The notes under the pieces are model-generated. The model did no database searches, was not told the DNA's origin, and was given only the letters and a program-made list of their open reading frames with translations. A stretch of 64,000 nt of DNA from contig NZ_LFXJ01000005.1 in the NCBI RefSeq assembly GCF_001183605.1, positions 558,001 through 622,000 of the forward strand, given 5' to 3'. Both the position numbers and the translations under genes were made by a program. Source of the stretch: Lysinibacillus xylanilyticus (GTDB lineage Bacteria > Bacillota > Bacilli > Bacillales_A > Planococcaceae). Shown one piece after another: positions 17,784 through 26,239 of this stretch (positions are counted from its first letter, which is position 1; each line of letters starts with the position of its first letter).

Positions 17784-18167
17784 ATGGAACTATTAAAACA
17801 CTTAACTAGAGCAGAGAAAGTGAAAATTCGTAAAGCTGTTGTAAAAGAATTGGCACGATATCGAATTTCTAAATTTACTGATCCAGATAATGATAATGTT
17901 GCCTTTCACCAAATGATTGAACGAGCTATTGAGAGATTACCGACACCAGAACGTTTTCTAATTGAAGCAAGGTATTTATCAGCTAATAGTGAATACTTGA
18001 CAGATTATCATGTCTACAATTTAAAGTTTGATCCACCAATAAGTTCAGTGACTTACACAAAGATTAGAGATACAGCTATGATAAAAATTTCATTGTTTTT
18101 AAATCTTGATACAGGTGTGGAAATTGAACATTTAATTCAAACAAACTATCCGGCTAGGTTTAGCTGA
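17784..18167 (+). CDS. ArpU-family transcriptional regulator
   Basis: This protein has 127 residues from ATG 17784 (GCGAGGA 9 bases upstream; the ATG at 17775 sits on that site). The pattern FHQMIERAIERLPTPERFLIEARYL, then VTYTKIRDTAMIKISLFLNLD, is that of the ArpU/RinA-like late regulators that activate packaging and structural genes in Gram-positive phages. Its presence without a structural module is notable. Confidence 0.8.
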   Translation: MELLKHLTRAEKVKIRKAVVKELARYRISKFTDPDNDNVAFHQMIERAIERLPTPERFLIEARYLSANSEYLTDYHVYNLKFDPPISSVTYTKIRDTAMIKISLFLNLDTGVEIEHLIQTNYPARFS

Positions 18168-18183
18168 AAGGAGGTTGTGCTGC

Positions 18184-18729
18184 ATGAATCAAACTATTAT
18201 TTCTGAAGCTTTCGGTGAACAATTAGCGCTTATTACAGCTAACACATCTTATGCAATTGAAAGTGATTCAGATAATTTTGTTTCAGAACTAGAACATAAA
18301 GTAAGGGAGTATATGTATTCATTGTGGATGGATGCCCAGGCCAACAAACTAGCAAACTATTTGGAGAAAAGACAAGCAGCACACTTTGCCCAGTTGTACG
18401 AATTTAGTTATGGCGTGTCTATGTATGATAACGATCAATCTATTTCGAGTAGGTCGGATATTCTAGCATTTATGATTATTGACGAGAAGGCATCTTACAA
18501 GAAACGGCTAGAACGTATTAGGCTTCAATACAAACGTTTTAGAGAGATATGCGAACTATTAAGTGTAGAAGATAAAGAACTGTTTATACGCTATTTTGAG
18601 CAGTCTCAGAAGGTAGACTATGAGACTTTAAGGAATGCTGTCATAAACAATCTAACAGTAATTGGTGAACGTTATTGGCGTGATGAAAAAATGAAAGAGG
18701 AACACACGCGTCATTCTCTAAATACTTAA
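18184..18729 (+). CDS. Hypothetical phage-type protein, 181 aa
   Basis: The start is ATG 18184 with AAAGGAGG 9 bases before it. The protein is helical with charged repeats (KKRLERIRLQYKRFREICELL) and no membrane segment. The C-terminal part, YFEQSQKVDYETLRNAVINNL, weakly recalls sigma-like or late-activator helices, but no family is certain. It lies between ArpU and Com in one transcript. Confidence 0.65.
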   Translation: MNQTIISEAFGEQLALITANTSYAIESDSDNFVSELEHKVREYMYSLWMDAQANKLANYLEKRQAAHFAQLYEFSYGVSMYDNDQSISSRSDILAFMIIDEKASYKKRLERIRLQYKRFREICELLSVEDKELFIRYFEQSQKVDYETLRNAVINNLTVIGERYWRDEKMKEEHTRHSLNT

Positions 18730-18748
18730 AAGATAATGAGGTGATTTT

Positions 18749-18907
18749 ATGAAAGAACTACGATGCACAAAATGCGGAAAGTTATTATTAAAAGCTTCGA
18801 GTGAATATGAAGCTGGTGCTGCACTTATCCAGTGTGATTTAGAAGTACAATGCACACGATGTAAAGCAATCAATCGTTACAAGTTAAATAATAATAGAGA
18901 CTCATGA
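18749..18907 (+). CDS. com: Com-family zinc-binding regulator
   Basis: This 52-residue protein was found by eye: MKELRCTKCGKLLLKASSEY, then CTRCKAINRYK. Two CxxC pairs make a zinc ribbon like phage Mu Com, an RNA-binding translational activator. ATGAGGTGA lies before the ATG at 18749. In Mu, Com opens the mom mRNA; here no mom-like gene follows, only a structured non-coding block. Confidence 0.82.
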   Translation: MKELRCTKCGKLLLKASSEYEAGAALIQCDLEVQCTRCKAINRYKLNNNRDS

Positions 18908-19225
18908 AGTCCAGTAACTGCACAGCGATGTGTATGTTATTGGGCTTTTCTTTATTAGGGGGTGTGGTAGTTGAGTTCAATTAGAAGTCCGGCCAGCTCA
19001 TGGGTCCTTCTGAGACTTTTTATCCGTGCGGGGCTTGCGAGCCCCAAAAGTGGTCTATTTTTATTCCAAAAAATTCACTTTCGCTTTCGTTTGTGGGAGC
19101 TCAAAATTACAACTTTGAGAAAATCTTTACATCTAATGCTTTGAAAAATGAAGCAAGGATCAAAGTATAAAAGCGAAAGTATGGTGTGTATACAAAACGA
19201 AAGTAAAGAAAGGAATTGAGAACAA
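18908..19225 (+). other. Structured block between com and the ClpP-like gene
   Basis: There is no clear gene. It holds GTCCTTCTGAGAC and a perfect GC-rich hairpin GGGGCT-TGCG-AGCCCC at 19030-19045, unusual in this AT-rich element, then several GCGAAAGT/CGAAAGTA repeats up to 19205. A 57-codon frame from TTG 18972 has atypical composition and is not called. The block could be a packaging (cos) site or a Com target. Confidence 0.4.
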
Positions 19226-20092
19226 ATGAATATTAACATCCGTGGTCCAATCATTTCAGATAGCGAGCAGCAGATTTACGATTATTTCAATATACCTGCG
19301 ACTAGTCCAGGTATTATCAATAAACAATTAGAATCTGCTAAAAAAACAGGATCAACGAAAGTGAACGTTTTAATAAATAGCGGGGGTGGTTCTGTTTTTA
19401 GTGCCTCTGAAATTTATACAGCTATAAAATCATTTTCTGGAGAAGTAGTCGTTCAAATTGTGGGTGTGGCTGCATCTGCAGCAAGTGTAATTGCGATGGC
19501 CGGTAGTCATGTTGAAATGTCCCCTACGGCTCAATTAATGATTCATAACGCAAGTGTTTCTGTCCAGGGTGATTATCGCACGATGAATCATACAAGTGAG
19601 TTTCTCCAAAACATAAACAAGTCTATTATGAATGCTTATACTGTCAAAACGGGTTTGAATGAATCAAAACTAAAAGCCATGATGGATAAAGAAACCTGGA
19701 TGAACGCACAGAAAGCGAAAGAGTTAGGTTTTATCGATGCGATCATGTTTGAACAGGAAATGTCCGCTGTTGCGAGTTTGGATATGCCACTGTTAACAAA
19801 TGGCGTTTTACCACAGGCTGTTATTGATAAAATGCGCCAGGAGTTAGCGCAAAATAGTAACCAAGTAGGAACAAATAGTGCCATTCTGCCACAAAATAGG
19901 GACATGCAATTATTGAAAAAGATGGCGGAAAATAATCATGAAGCTGAAATGTTAGTTCAAGCATTTAAAGCTTCATCTGGGGAAAAGGCTCAACAACAAC
20001 TAGTTGAAAATAATAGTGTACCTGGAATGTCATTTACTGAATTACAAGAAGCAGCCGCATTAGCGGATATTTTAAAAAATGGAGTTGAATAA
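19226..20092 (+). CDS. ClpP-like head maturation protease
   Basis: This 288-residue protein has a ClpP/crotonase-fold protease in the first 175 residues: INSGGGSVFSA, catalytic Ser about 84 in VGVAASAASVIAMAG, His about 107 in LMIHNAS, and a MDKETWMNAQKAKELGFID acid loop. The remaining 110 residues are helical. In tailed phages this enzyme trims scaffold and capsid during head assembly and lies between portal and capsid genes; here neither is present. The start has AAAGGAATTGAG upstream. Confidence 0.9.
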   Translation: MNINIRGPIISDSEQQIYDYFNIPATSPGIINKQLESAKKTGSTKVNVLINSGGGSVFSASEIYTAIKSFSGEVVVQIVGVAASAASVIAMAGSHVEMSPTAQLMIHNASVSVQGDYRTMNHTSEFLQNINKSIMNAYTVKTGLNESKLKAMMDKETWMNAQKAKELGFIDAIMFEQEMSAVASLDMPLLTNGVLPQAVIDKMRQELAQNSNQVGTNSAILPQNRDMQLLKKMAENNHEAEMLVQAFKASSGEKAQQQLVENNSVPGMSFTELQEAAALADILKNGVE

Positions 20093-20094
20093 AG

Positions 20095-20997
20095 ATGAAA
20101 TTTGGAAAAACGTTAGAACAAGTAATTGCTACAAATTTAAAAAATGGTGTGTTGGATATACATCCTTTAAAAGCAAGTATTGAAAATATCGTAGTTGCAC
20201 ATATTCAAAGCGCAGAGGAGTCACAACGAAAGGCCTTGAATGCTCAAAATGAAGCAGAACAAGCACTTTCTAATTTCTTTCAAGAAGAGCAACTAATCAA
20301 AGAGCAAGCGCAGCGTAGCATCCAACAAAAAAAGCAAGAAATATTTGAATTGAAGCGTCAGCAAGAAATCAAAGCAAGGGAATTAGCGAAGGCTGAATTA
20401 TCGGGCGATCTTAACAAGGTAGAACAATTAAAGTACGCAGTTAAAGAATTAACTGATCAATTGACTAATGAGCAAGCTTTATTACAAGGATATGATATTT
20501 CTCAAGAAGGATATTTATCATATGACCAACGTCAGGAATTGAAACAATTAATCACAGCTTATGAGAATCATTATCCCACAACATATTCAGATTTAAGGAA
20601 TCTTAAAGGGTCATTGGATAAACTGATTGACTTTTTACAAGATCAATCGGAGCGGTTACGGGTCCAACAATTCCAGCACACTATCCGTGATAAAAAAGCG
20701 CAAGATACTGAACGAATTTGTACACCTGAAGAAATGTTAAAAGAAGATATACTCGGCTACTGTAAAAAAGCTCAAAATAACGTTAATCTAACAGAAATGT
20801 ATATGAAGTGGTTAGATGTACGTGCAGATATATCTTTTAATGAATTTACAAGTCAACAAATTGAAGCGAAAAAAGAGAGTATTCGTAAATTTCATGAGGA
20901 AGAGGCCCAACGAGAGTATGACCGTAAACAAGCCATGTACGAAAAGAATACAAGTGCTATGGAAAGTGCTGAACAAAGAAGAAATCAAAAGATATAA
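20095..20997 (+). CDS. Long coiled-coil protein next to the protease
   Basis: This 300-residue protein starts 2 bp after the protease gene, so it is coupled to it. About residues 35-130 are a strongly charged coiled coil rich in Gln, Glu and Lys (QQKKQEIFELKRQQEIKARE), and the C-terminus is again helical. I do not recognise it. Position after a head protease recalls scaffold proteins, but capsid is missing. It may be a substrate or partner of the protease. Confidence 0.65.
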   Translation: MKFGKTLEQVIATNLKNGVLDIHPLKASIENIVVAHIQSAEESQRKALNAQNEAEQALSNFFQEEQLIKEQAQRSIQQKKQEIFELKRQQEIKARELAKAELSGDLNKVEQLKYAVKELTDQLTNEQALLQGYDISQEGYLSYDQRQELKQLITAYENHYPTTYSDLRNLKGSLDKLIDFLQDQSERLRVQQFQHTIRDKKAQDTERICTPEEMLKEDILGYCKKAQNNVNLTEMYMKWLDVRADISFNEFTSQQIEAKKESIRKFHEEEAQREYDRKQAMYEKNTSAMESAEQRRNQKI

Positions 20998-21052
20998 AAT
21001 TCTTCCAAGTATGAGATTGCTGGTTGAATAATAATTCTGATTAGCTTGCACT

Positions 21053-21078
21053 GGCCACTCTTTATGAGTGGTCTTTTC
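21053..21078 (+). terminator. Intrinsic terminator
   Basis: GGCCACTC pairs with GAGTGGTC and is followed by TTTTC. It ends the protease/coiled-coil transcript. Confidence 0.75.
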
Positions 21079-21336
21079 AAATTGTTAAGTGTGCCAAGGT
21101 TTATAAATGAAATTTATATATGGGTTTTTAATGAGTAGGAAGCCCGTTCAACGTTTTTAATGATGAAAAGGTATAAATTGTAAGCATAATGTCAAAAAGG
21201 CTGAAATGAAGCTCAAAACAGGTAAAAATAAATGTAGATATTCAAGTACCCGCTTCAATTGTTAGTTGTAAATACAACATGTATGTAGGTACTACACGAA
21301 TTGATTGAGTAACTACATAAGAAAGGGGGCGTATAT

Positions 21337-21390
21337 ATGTTTTGTGTCATTCAGAAAATACAAAAGAAAAAGAAGGTTAAGATTAAGTAA
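21337..21390 (+). pseudogene. Truncated start of a small phage/plasmid protein
   Basis: GGGGG lies before the ATG at 21337, and the frame MFCVIQKIQKKKKVKIK stops after 17 codons. The opening MFCVIQKI is the usual start of a longer hypothetical family in Gram-positive mobile elements, so this looks like a 5' remnant after deletion. Confidence 0.4.
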
Positions 21391-21797
21391 CATGCTAAGA
21401 CAGGATAAATTCCTAAATCAAAAGGTAATGAAGCTAATATTTTTTGATTAGGAAAAGGTAGCACCTCCCAAAAACCAAAGTAAAAACCTAGGGTATTTAT
21501 TATTATGGCAACAATGCTAAAAAATGGCGCAAACAAATAAAGTAACAGTTTATCTTTTTTGTAAAGGTGTAGTATGAAGATGATCCATGGAATGAGAAAT
21601 GGAAATGAAAAAACGCAGCGTGTGACGAAGAAAGCTTTGAATTGGCATTTCTGACGAAAATTGAACAAGGGATAGCACGTGCGATAACAGTTTGGGGCGA
21701 TGCAATAAGTTGCTATCCCGAAATAAATATATGTAATTTGAGTTGAAAACATTACAACGAAATAAAAAGGGTCATTTCCTAAATCGGAAGTGACCAA
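21351..21797 (-). CDS. Hydrophobic protein, possibly a decayed CBO0543-like membrane protein
   Basis: This 148-codon frame has several hydrophobic segments. The end of the protein (INTLGFYFGFWEVLPFPNQK, then PFDLGIYPVLACYLI) resembles the CBO0543 membrane family, but the first third is unusually Cys/Phe/Tyr-rich, and no good ribosome site precedes the TTG-like start. It overlaps the truncated gene at 21337. It is probably a remnant rather than a working gene. Confidence 0.35.
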   Translation of the reverse strand: MVTSDLGNDPFYFVVMFSTQITYIYFGIATYCIAPNCYRTCYPLFNFRQKCQFKAFFVTRCVFSFPFLIPWIIFILHLYKKDKLLLYLFAPFFSIVAIIINTLGFYFGFWEVLPFPNQKILASLPFDLGIYPVLACYLILTFFFFCIF

Positions 21798-21928
21798 AAT
21801 AAGCCCTATAAAAATTTATGTTTTGAGGTGAAAAAAGCTGCGAAGATGAAATTTACTGATGACACTATTATTTTATGTTCCGTAATTGAAAGTAATTAGG
21901 TGTATTACATTTTTAATGCAATAAAAAA

Positions 21929-21957
21929 TTGCGGCGCTCGCCAACGCCGCAATCTTT
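21929..21957. terminator. Bidirectional terminator
   Basis: TTGCGGCG pairs with CGCCGCAA over 8 bp, with an A-run on the left and TCTTT on the right. It can stop transcripts from both sides. Confidence 0.75.
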
Positions 21958-22228
21958 ATAGTTAGTGTGAGACATCTAAGACACTCTTAGCATGTACAGA
22001 TTTAAGGGAATTTATTCATAAAAAAGCTACAATATGACGAAAAGCCGTGACAGTCAACCAACGCCACAACCTAATAAGTGCGTGCGATACACTCAATTTT
22101 ATTTTGTGCAAATTAAGGTTACCTATGCATAAAAAAAGCAATAGCATACGTTCGCTGGTCTTCAAACGTTAAAGGTCAGAATTGCATACCCTTTTATGAT
22201 TTAGTAAAAGCAAAAGGGTCACTTAGGA

Positions 22229-22254
22229 TAAAAACGACCTTAAGCATCAAGGTG
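22229..22254 (-). terminator. Leftward terminator after the small lipoprotein
   Basis: Read on the minus strand, ACCTT-GATGCTT-AAGGT is followed by CGTTTTTA. It lies about 20 bp past the lipoprotein stop. Confidence 0.6.
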
Positions 22255-22274
22255 AGTACCTGAGCTTTTTGTGT

Positions 22275-22490
22275 TTATTCATCATACGGTATATATTTTG
22301 TATGAAGCTCCTTAGCTGCTTCATCGATAGGATTATTCTCAGAAATTTCTTCAGTATAAGCATTCACAGTTTTTTCTTTAGCTTCTTTTTGCTCACTAGC
22401 CGGAGCTTCTTCTTTAGATGCAGCTTCATCCTCACTACATGCAGTTAGTATTAATGTAGACAATACTCCTATATAAAATATTTTCTTCAT
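22275..22490 (-). CDS. Small lipoprotein, 71 aa
   Basis: The signal peptide MKKIFYIGVLSTLILTAC ends in a lipobox (LTAC). The mature part is short, acidic and disordered (SEDEAASKEEAPASEQKEAK). AGGAGG stands 8 bases before the ATG. It would be anchored outside the membrane. It lies in the element's cargo and faces against the early genes, so it may be expressed in the lysogen, possibly as a surface or superinfection factor; that role is speculative. Confidence 0.7.
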   Translation of the reverse strand: MKKIFYIGVLSTLILTACSEDEAASKEEAPASEQKEAKEKTVNAYTEEISENNPIDEAAKELHTKYIPYDE

Positions 22491-23022
22491 TGTATGACCT
22501 CCTACAGTTTAAGAATTTTCTTTTGTATATTCGATAATTGTGACTAGCTAGTTTAGTTCCATCAAATTTCTCTATAATCATGCTTTTTATATCAAATATT
22601 TCGCACCATTCGTTTAAGCAATATAACATTATTTAAAGAATATACAACGAAAAGGGAACGTCCTGTGCCTTTCTATAATTGGTTAAATGACGTGACAAAT
22701 TCCCACAAACTGTGGGTATTTGACCCGATTTAGAAAACTGGCTTGAATGGTAATAAAAAATAACCGCTATAAATGCTCGGAGTTATGTGAATACAGTTTA
22801 GTCAATGAGCAATTTATAGCGGTTGAGGGGAATACATATTAAGTATGTATGTCCAAATTTTTTTTATACATAAGGAGAAAAGTCTTCCCAACTGCTGATA
22901 AGACTGTTGATAAGAAGAACGTATTAGAGTCTCGTGTAATAGGGTATATTGTACGGAGATAAAAAGCATATTAACTATTTAATTGGAGAAAATATTCCTA
23001 AATAAAATTTTAGGAGGATGAA
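22491..23022 (+). other. Gap with a long imperfect inverted repeat
   Basis: There is no gene. At 22762-22825 AACCGCTATAAATGCTC pairs with GAGCAATTTATAGCGGTT (one unpaired base) around a 27-base loop. A short CCCACA-AACT-TGTGGG-like hairpin lies near 22702. The AGGAGG at 23013-23018 serves the next gene. Confidence 0.45.
22762..22825. repeat. Long inverted repeat
   Basis: The arms of 17-18 bases match except for one extra T. No T-run follows on either strand, so it is not an obvious terminator; it may be a protein-binding site or a remnant end. Confidence 0.5.
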
Positions 23023-23586
23023 ATGAATAAATATTTTCTTATATTATTGTTATTAGGGTACGTACTAATTAATATATCCATTACCGAAACAGTAGATGCA
23101 AAGTCAAGTGATTCCCCACAACCTTATGAAGAATTTTTTCCTGAAATAGGATATAAAACTGTAGAATCTGCATTAAAAGATTTTGAACAACATTTTAATA
23201 AAGAGCTTAAGCTACCACTTAGAGTACCACCAATAAGTTTTACTCATCGTTTCGGAAGATTTAGTAATTTAGATGGAGATATCAACGATGAATTTGAAGT
23301 AACAATGGTAAGTGATCAATTTCCTCAAAATCATTTTAAAATTGATGTTCGTCCAATTCAGCATAAAATTCCATTTGAAAAGTATATTTCAGAAGTATTT
23401 AAATTGAAAAATGGAAAGGATGCAGTATATATAGACAATCCTAGATTTGGGTTTAATATGTTAGTCTTTGAAAGAGATAATTTGCAGTATGTGTTTAGTA
23501 TTGATCAAGATGTTTCTGATAAAGTAACATCTGAAGTGCTTATAGAGATAGCAAATTCTATTGATTATCCTAATGAAAAATATTAA
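23023..23586 (+). CDS. Secreted hypothetical protein
   Basis: This 187-residue protein has an N-terminal signal peptide (MNKYFLILLLLGYVLINISI) and a likely cleavage after VDAKS. The mature part is a single alpha/beta domain (EIGYKTVESALKDFEQHF, LPLRVPPISFTHRFGRFSNL, FEKYISEVFKLKNGKDAVY). I recognise the pattern from uncharacterised Bacillus secreted proteins but know no function. GGAGG precedes the ATG and a good terminator follows. It is cargo of the element. Confidence 0.72.
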   Translation: MNKYFLILLLLGYVLINISITETVDAKSSDSPQPYEEFFPEIGYKTVESALKDFEQHFNKELKLPLRVPPISFTHRFGRFSNLDGDINDEFEVTMVSDQFPQNHFKIDVRPIQHKIPFEKYISEVFKLKNGKDAVYIDNPRFGFNMLVFERDNLQYVFSIDQDVSDKVTSEVLIEIANSIDYPNEKY

Positions 23587-23643
23587 TTAAACTAATGAAA
23601 AACTCCCACTTCGTGATGAGTGGTCAATAAATAGGCTTTATCA

Positions 23644-23678
23644 AAAACACTTACTTCGGTAGGTGTTTTGATTTTTTG
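23644..23678 (+). terminator. Intrinsic terminator
   Basis: An 11-bp stem AAAACACTTAC / GTAGGTGTTTT closes on TTCG and is followed by GATTTTTTG. Confidence 0.85.
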
Positions 23679-23743
23679 TCAGATTTGTATTATTGGAATG
23701 TAATTTCAAACAAACTATGATTAATAAAGAAAGGAGGGATAGA

Positions 23744-24067
23744 ATGAAATACACTGTAGAAAATGCACAAAAAGATATAAATATTTTAAAGGAAGCAATT
23801 CAAAAAATCGAAGATTTTGTAAAATCTGCTGAATCATATCCTGAATATACTCCAGAGCAAAAAGCAATAAAATACTACGCACACTGTGGAAGAGTTGTTG
23901 AAGTAGCAAATAGATTAAACGAAGAAGGGTATCGTATAGGAAATAGAAAGTGGACTTCGAATGATGTTTCAGATATTATTGACCAACCTTCCAAGGACGA
24001 TTTCTTAAAAATACTTAGAAAGAATCATACAGAACGTGAAAAATTTCAAAAAGTAGTATGGAAATAA
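23744..24067 (+). CDS. Hypothetical small protein with recombinase-like helix
   Basis: The start is ATG 23744 with AAAGGAGGG; this gives 107 residues, while the longer frame lacks a ribosome site. The segment VVEVANRLNEEGYRIGNRKW, followed by TSNDVSDII, resembles the helix-turn-helix linker of large serine recombinases (A-x-x-LNEEG...W-x-x-x-x-V-x-x-I). There is no catalytic domain. It may be a small DNA-binding protein. A terminator follows at 24074-24107. Confidence 0.6.
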   Translation: MKYTVENAQKDINILKEAIQKIEDFVKSAESYPEYTPEQKAIKYYAHCGRVVEVANRLNEEGYRIGNRKWTSNDVSDIIDQPSKDDFLKILRKNHTEREKFQKVVWK

Positions 24068-24545
24068 ATTATTAGTCACATCTAATAAGGTGTGGCTTTT
24101 TATTATTTTTGTTTGTAATTAAAGAAAAATGCTTTTATGTATTTTGTTAATTAAACCGTATGACAATGCCTTTTCCTTTAGCATTGTCACCTTCTTAACT
24201 AGAAGAAGATTCTTTCAAATACAAAGAAAACCAAAAGTAATTCAGTACAAGTGAGCTTTAATTCAACATTCATATTCTCACCACCTTTTTATTCAGTTAA
24301 AAATTATTCTGTGCGATTAGGGTATATTATATTCCAACAGTGAAAAATAATTGTGCAAAGAAATTCAAAGATTTCAGGAATTGTATAGTATGAAGTGTTA
24401 ATCAATAAATGTTGTTCACAGACAGGAATAGGTACCCAACTTGAGCCTGGTTTTTTTTTAGTTTATATTATTGGTATATTTAGTAATTAAAAGTATACTG
24501 TATTAATGAATTGTTTTTCATATACATAATTAGGAGCGATGAAGC
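24068..24545 (+). other. Gap with terminators and a candidate micro-ORF
   Basis: A terminator (GTCACATC / GGTGTGGC, then TTTTTATT) lies at 24074-24107. A hairpin GACAATGC / GCATTGTC spans 24162-24188. The 24-codon minus-strand frame at 24199-24273 is listed separately. Nothing is seen from 24300 to 24520. Confidence 0.5.
24199..24273 (-). CDS. Micro-ORF, 24 aa hydrophobic peptide
   Basis: On the minus strand, AGGTGG stands 7 bases before ATG at 24273; the peptide MNVELKLTCTELLLVFFVFE... ends at 24199. A hairpin at 24162-24188 follows. The hydrophobic centre (LLLVFFVF) and small size recall type I toxins or holin-like peptides, but no family motif is certain. Confidence 0.35.
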   Translation of the reverse strand: MNVELKLTCTELLLVFFVFERIFF

Positions 24546-24626
24546 TTGGCTAAAGTTTTAAATTGTCCAAACTATGCTGCAACATTCCATCCAAAAAATA
24601 ATTGCTGTGGGTACTACGGCAGCTAA
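24546..24626 (+). CDS. Cys-rich micro-ORF, 26 aa
   Basis: TTG 24546 follows AGGAGCGATGAAGC. The peptide begins MAKVLNCPNYAATFHPK and ends NNCCGYYGS, with three cysteines. No family is recognised. It directly precedes the GRAM-domain pseudogene. It may be a real small protein or a fragment. Confidence 0.3.
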   Translation: MAKVLNCPNYAATFHPKNNCCGYYGS

Positions 24627-24665
24627 ATCATTACATCAGAAGCAAAGCGAGTAACCAATGATTAG

Positions 24666-25025
24666 AATGATTTCAATTCTACCAATAAAAAAATCTATTT
24701 CCATGATTTAGAGATGAATGAAAACGAACTGCCGATACGTTCAGGCTTGGCTAATACTATGTACTACAGTGCGACTAAATCGGATGAAGGTCGTTTGTTA
24801 TTAACTAAGCAACGTCTGATCTTTTGCACCCATGCAATAAATATAAATCCTAATTTATAATGGGAGTTGGATTTACATGAAATAGATCGGACTGAACTAG
24901 GGTTAAATCTTCTTATTAAGCAAAGAATTCATGTTTTTGATGAAGAAGAAAACGAAACAACATTTGTCGATTAAGGCCAGAAAAATTGGATATGTGAAAT
25001 AGAATATGTTTTAAATCAACAGTAA
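24666..25025 (+). pseudogene. GRAM-domain protein, inactivated
   Basis: One frame reads ELPIRSGLANTMYYSATKSD, EGRLLLTKQRLIFCTH, then a stop, WELDLHEIDRTELGLN, VFDEEENETTFVD, another stop and WICEIEYVL. The pattern (LANTMYYSA...GRLLLTKQRLIF...) is that of small GRAM-domain proteins of Bacillus. Two in-frame stops and no start show decay. Confidence 0.65.
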
Positions 25026-25063
25026 AGGAAAGACCGGGTGCTCATGAGAGGAGGATATTTAAT

Positions 25064-25933
25064 ATGAGTTATCGAAAAATACCGAAATTGTATATCTACC
25101 TTCAAAAATATAGCAAGATTTTCGTTATGTTAGCTGTCTTGACTATAATAGGAATTAGTTATTTATTAAGTCCTTTTATTAATTTAATAAATATTAATAT
25201 TGACGATTCATGGGTCGGTGTTGTTGGCGCAATTATTGGCGCAATAGTTGGAGGCATTTTAACAATGTTTGCTAGTATTTATGTTCATAACAATCAATTA
25301 CGTGCAGAGTCAGCTATTCAGAGAAAAAATATAATTTACAAGCCTCTTTATGATGAACTAATGGATATTAAATATTTATTGGATGAAGAAAACCCATATC
25401 CAAGAATGGTAGTATTTAAAGAAGCATCACAAACAATGGTTAGATATCCACAATATAAAGTTTGGGAGAGTATAAAAAGAGATAGTAGATATTTACAGGT
25501 CCCTCAATATTTAATTAATGATTTTACTGTGATTAAAGAAAATATAGAGTCTTATCTAAAGGAATTAGAGGCTGCATCTAATGAAGTTCAAGTCACTGTT
25601 AATGCAATATTACTTGAAAGATATAAAACTCAATGTAACATCATCAACTTTGGAGAGACAATAATTAAAAAGATTATGCAAAAAGATGAATATATAATGG
25701 ATTCATATTTGGAATTACATGCTTTAAACCCAAGCATAGAGATGCAGAAAGAAGACATCGTTGAGTTAAATGATCTCATAATAACGAATTGTTGGGAATT
25801 AAATTCAGTTAAAAATCTTAATTATGCTCGAGAGATGTGGGTTAAAAGCCAAAATGAGTTAATCGATACACTAAAAGATTTGATAACGTTGATAAATATT
25901 AAATATGAGAAACATAGTAGTAAATTTTTTTGA
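25064..25933 (+). CDS. Two-pass membrane protein with long cytoplasmic helical domain
   Basis: GAGGAGG precedes the ATG. The 289-residue protein has TM1 at about 18-38 and TM2 at about 50-72, the latter a Gly-rich helix (VGVVGAIIGAIVGGILTMF). About 215 charged, helical cytoplasmic residues follow. I do not recognise the family; its architecture (two N-terminal TM helices plus a helical sensor or effector domain) is seen in some membrane-acting defence proteins. Its end overlaps the next small gene by 29 bp, suggesting a two-gene unit. Confidence 0.6.
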   Translation: MSYRKIPKLYIYLQKYSKIFVMLAVLTIIGISYLLSPFINLININIDDSWVGVVGAIIGAIVGGILTMFASIYVHNNQLRAESAIQRKNIIYKPLYDELMDIKYLLDEENPYPRMVVFKEASQTMVRYPQYKVWESIKRDSRYLQVPQYLINDFTVIKENIESYLKELEAASNEVQVTVNAILLERYKTQCNIINFGETIIKKIMQKDEYIMDSYLELHALNPSIEMQKEDIVELNDLIITNCWELNSVKNLNYAREMWVKSQNELIDTLKDLITLINIKYEKHSSKFF

Positions 25934-26147
25934 AACTGAATATGGTGAATACAGAATTGACGAAGATGATATGTTCATGTTGCCAGCAATCCTAATAATA
26001 GATGGTATGCAAGAGTGGCAAGAAAAACATAATATAGGGTTAAGAATTAATGTTATTCGAGATGGTTACAATATATTCGAGATTTATAATTTAAAAGAAC
26101 AGCAAGATAAAATCGATGAAGCAATGAAGAAATTAAAATATAAATAA
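25905..26147 (+). CDS. Small hypothetical protein coupled to the membrane protein
   Basis: This 80-residue acidic protein (MRNIVVNFFETEYGEYRIDE...) starts 29 bp inside the preceding gene and ends just before a terminator. There is no membrane segment. The overlap suggests translational coupling and a partner role, such as regulator or antidote. The family is unknown. Confidence 0.5.
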   Translation: MRNIVVNFFETEYGEYRIDEDDMFMLPAILIIDGMQEWQEKHNIGLRINVIRDGYNIFEIYNLKEQQDKIDEAMKKLKYK

Positions 26148-26157
26148 TTATTTATTA

Positions 26158-26192
26158 AGAAGTCACTCATTTAAATTGAGTGGCTTTTAATT
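26158..26192 (+). terminator. Intrinsic terminator
   Basis: AAGTCACTCA pairs with TGAGTGGCTT across TTTAAAT and is followed by TTAATT. It closes the membrane-protein pair. Confidence 0.75.
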
Positions 26193-26239
26193 ATGTTTGC
26201 AAAGTCTGATGGATGTATCGAATGTACTTTGCGAATAGA

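Larger units (their letters stand above)
21798..22274 (+). other. Gap with two terminator-like hairpins
   Basis: There is no gene. A strong symmetrical hairpin lies at 21929-21957, and a leftward terminator lies at about 22229-22254. The rest is AT-rich with scattered short repeats. Confidence 0.4.

Noticed and set aside
18972-19145. 57-codon TTG frame after com
   Set aside because: A GGGGG lies upstream, but the Ser/Leu/Arg/Phe-rich sequence covers the GC hairpin and reads like non-coding DNA.
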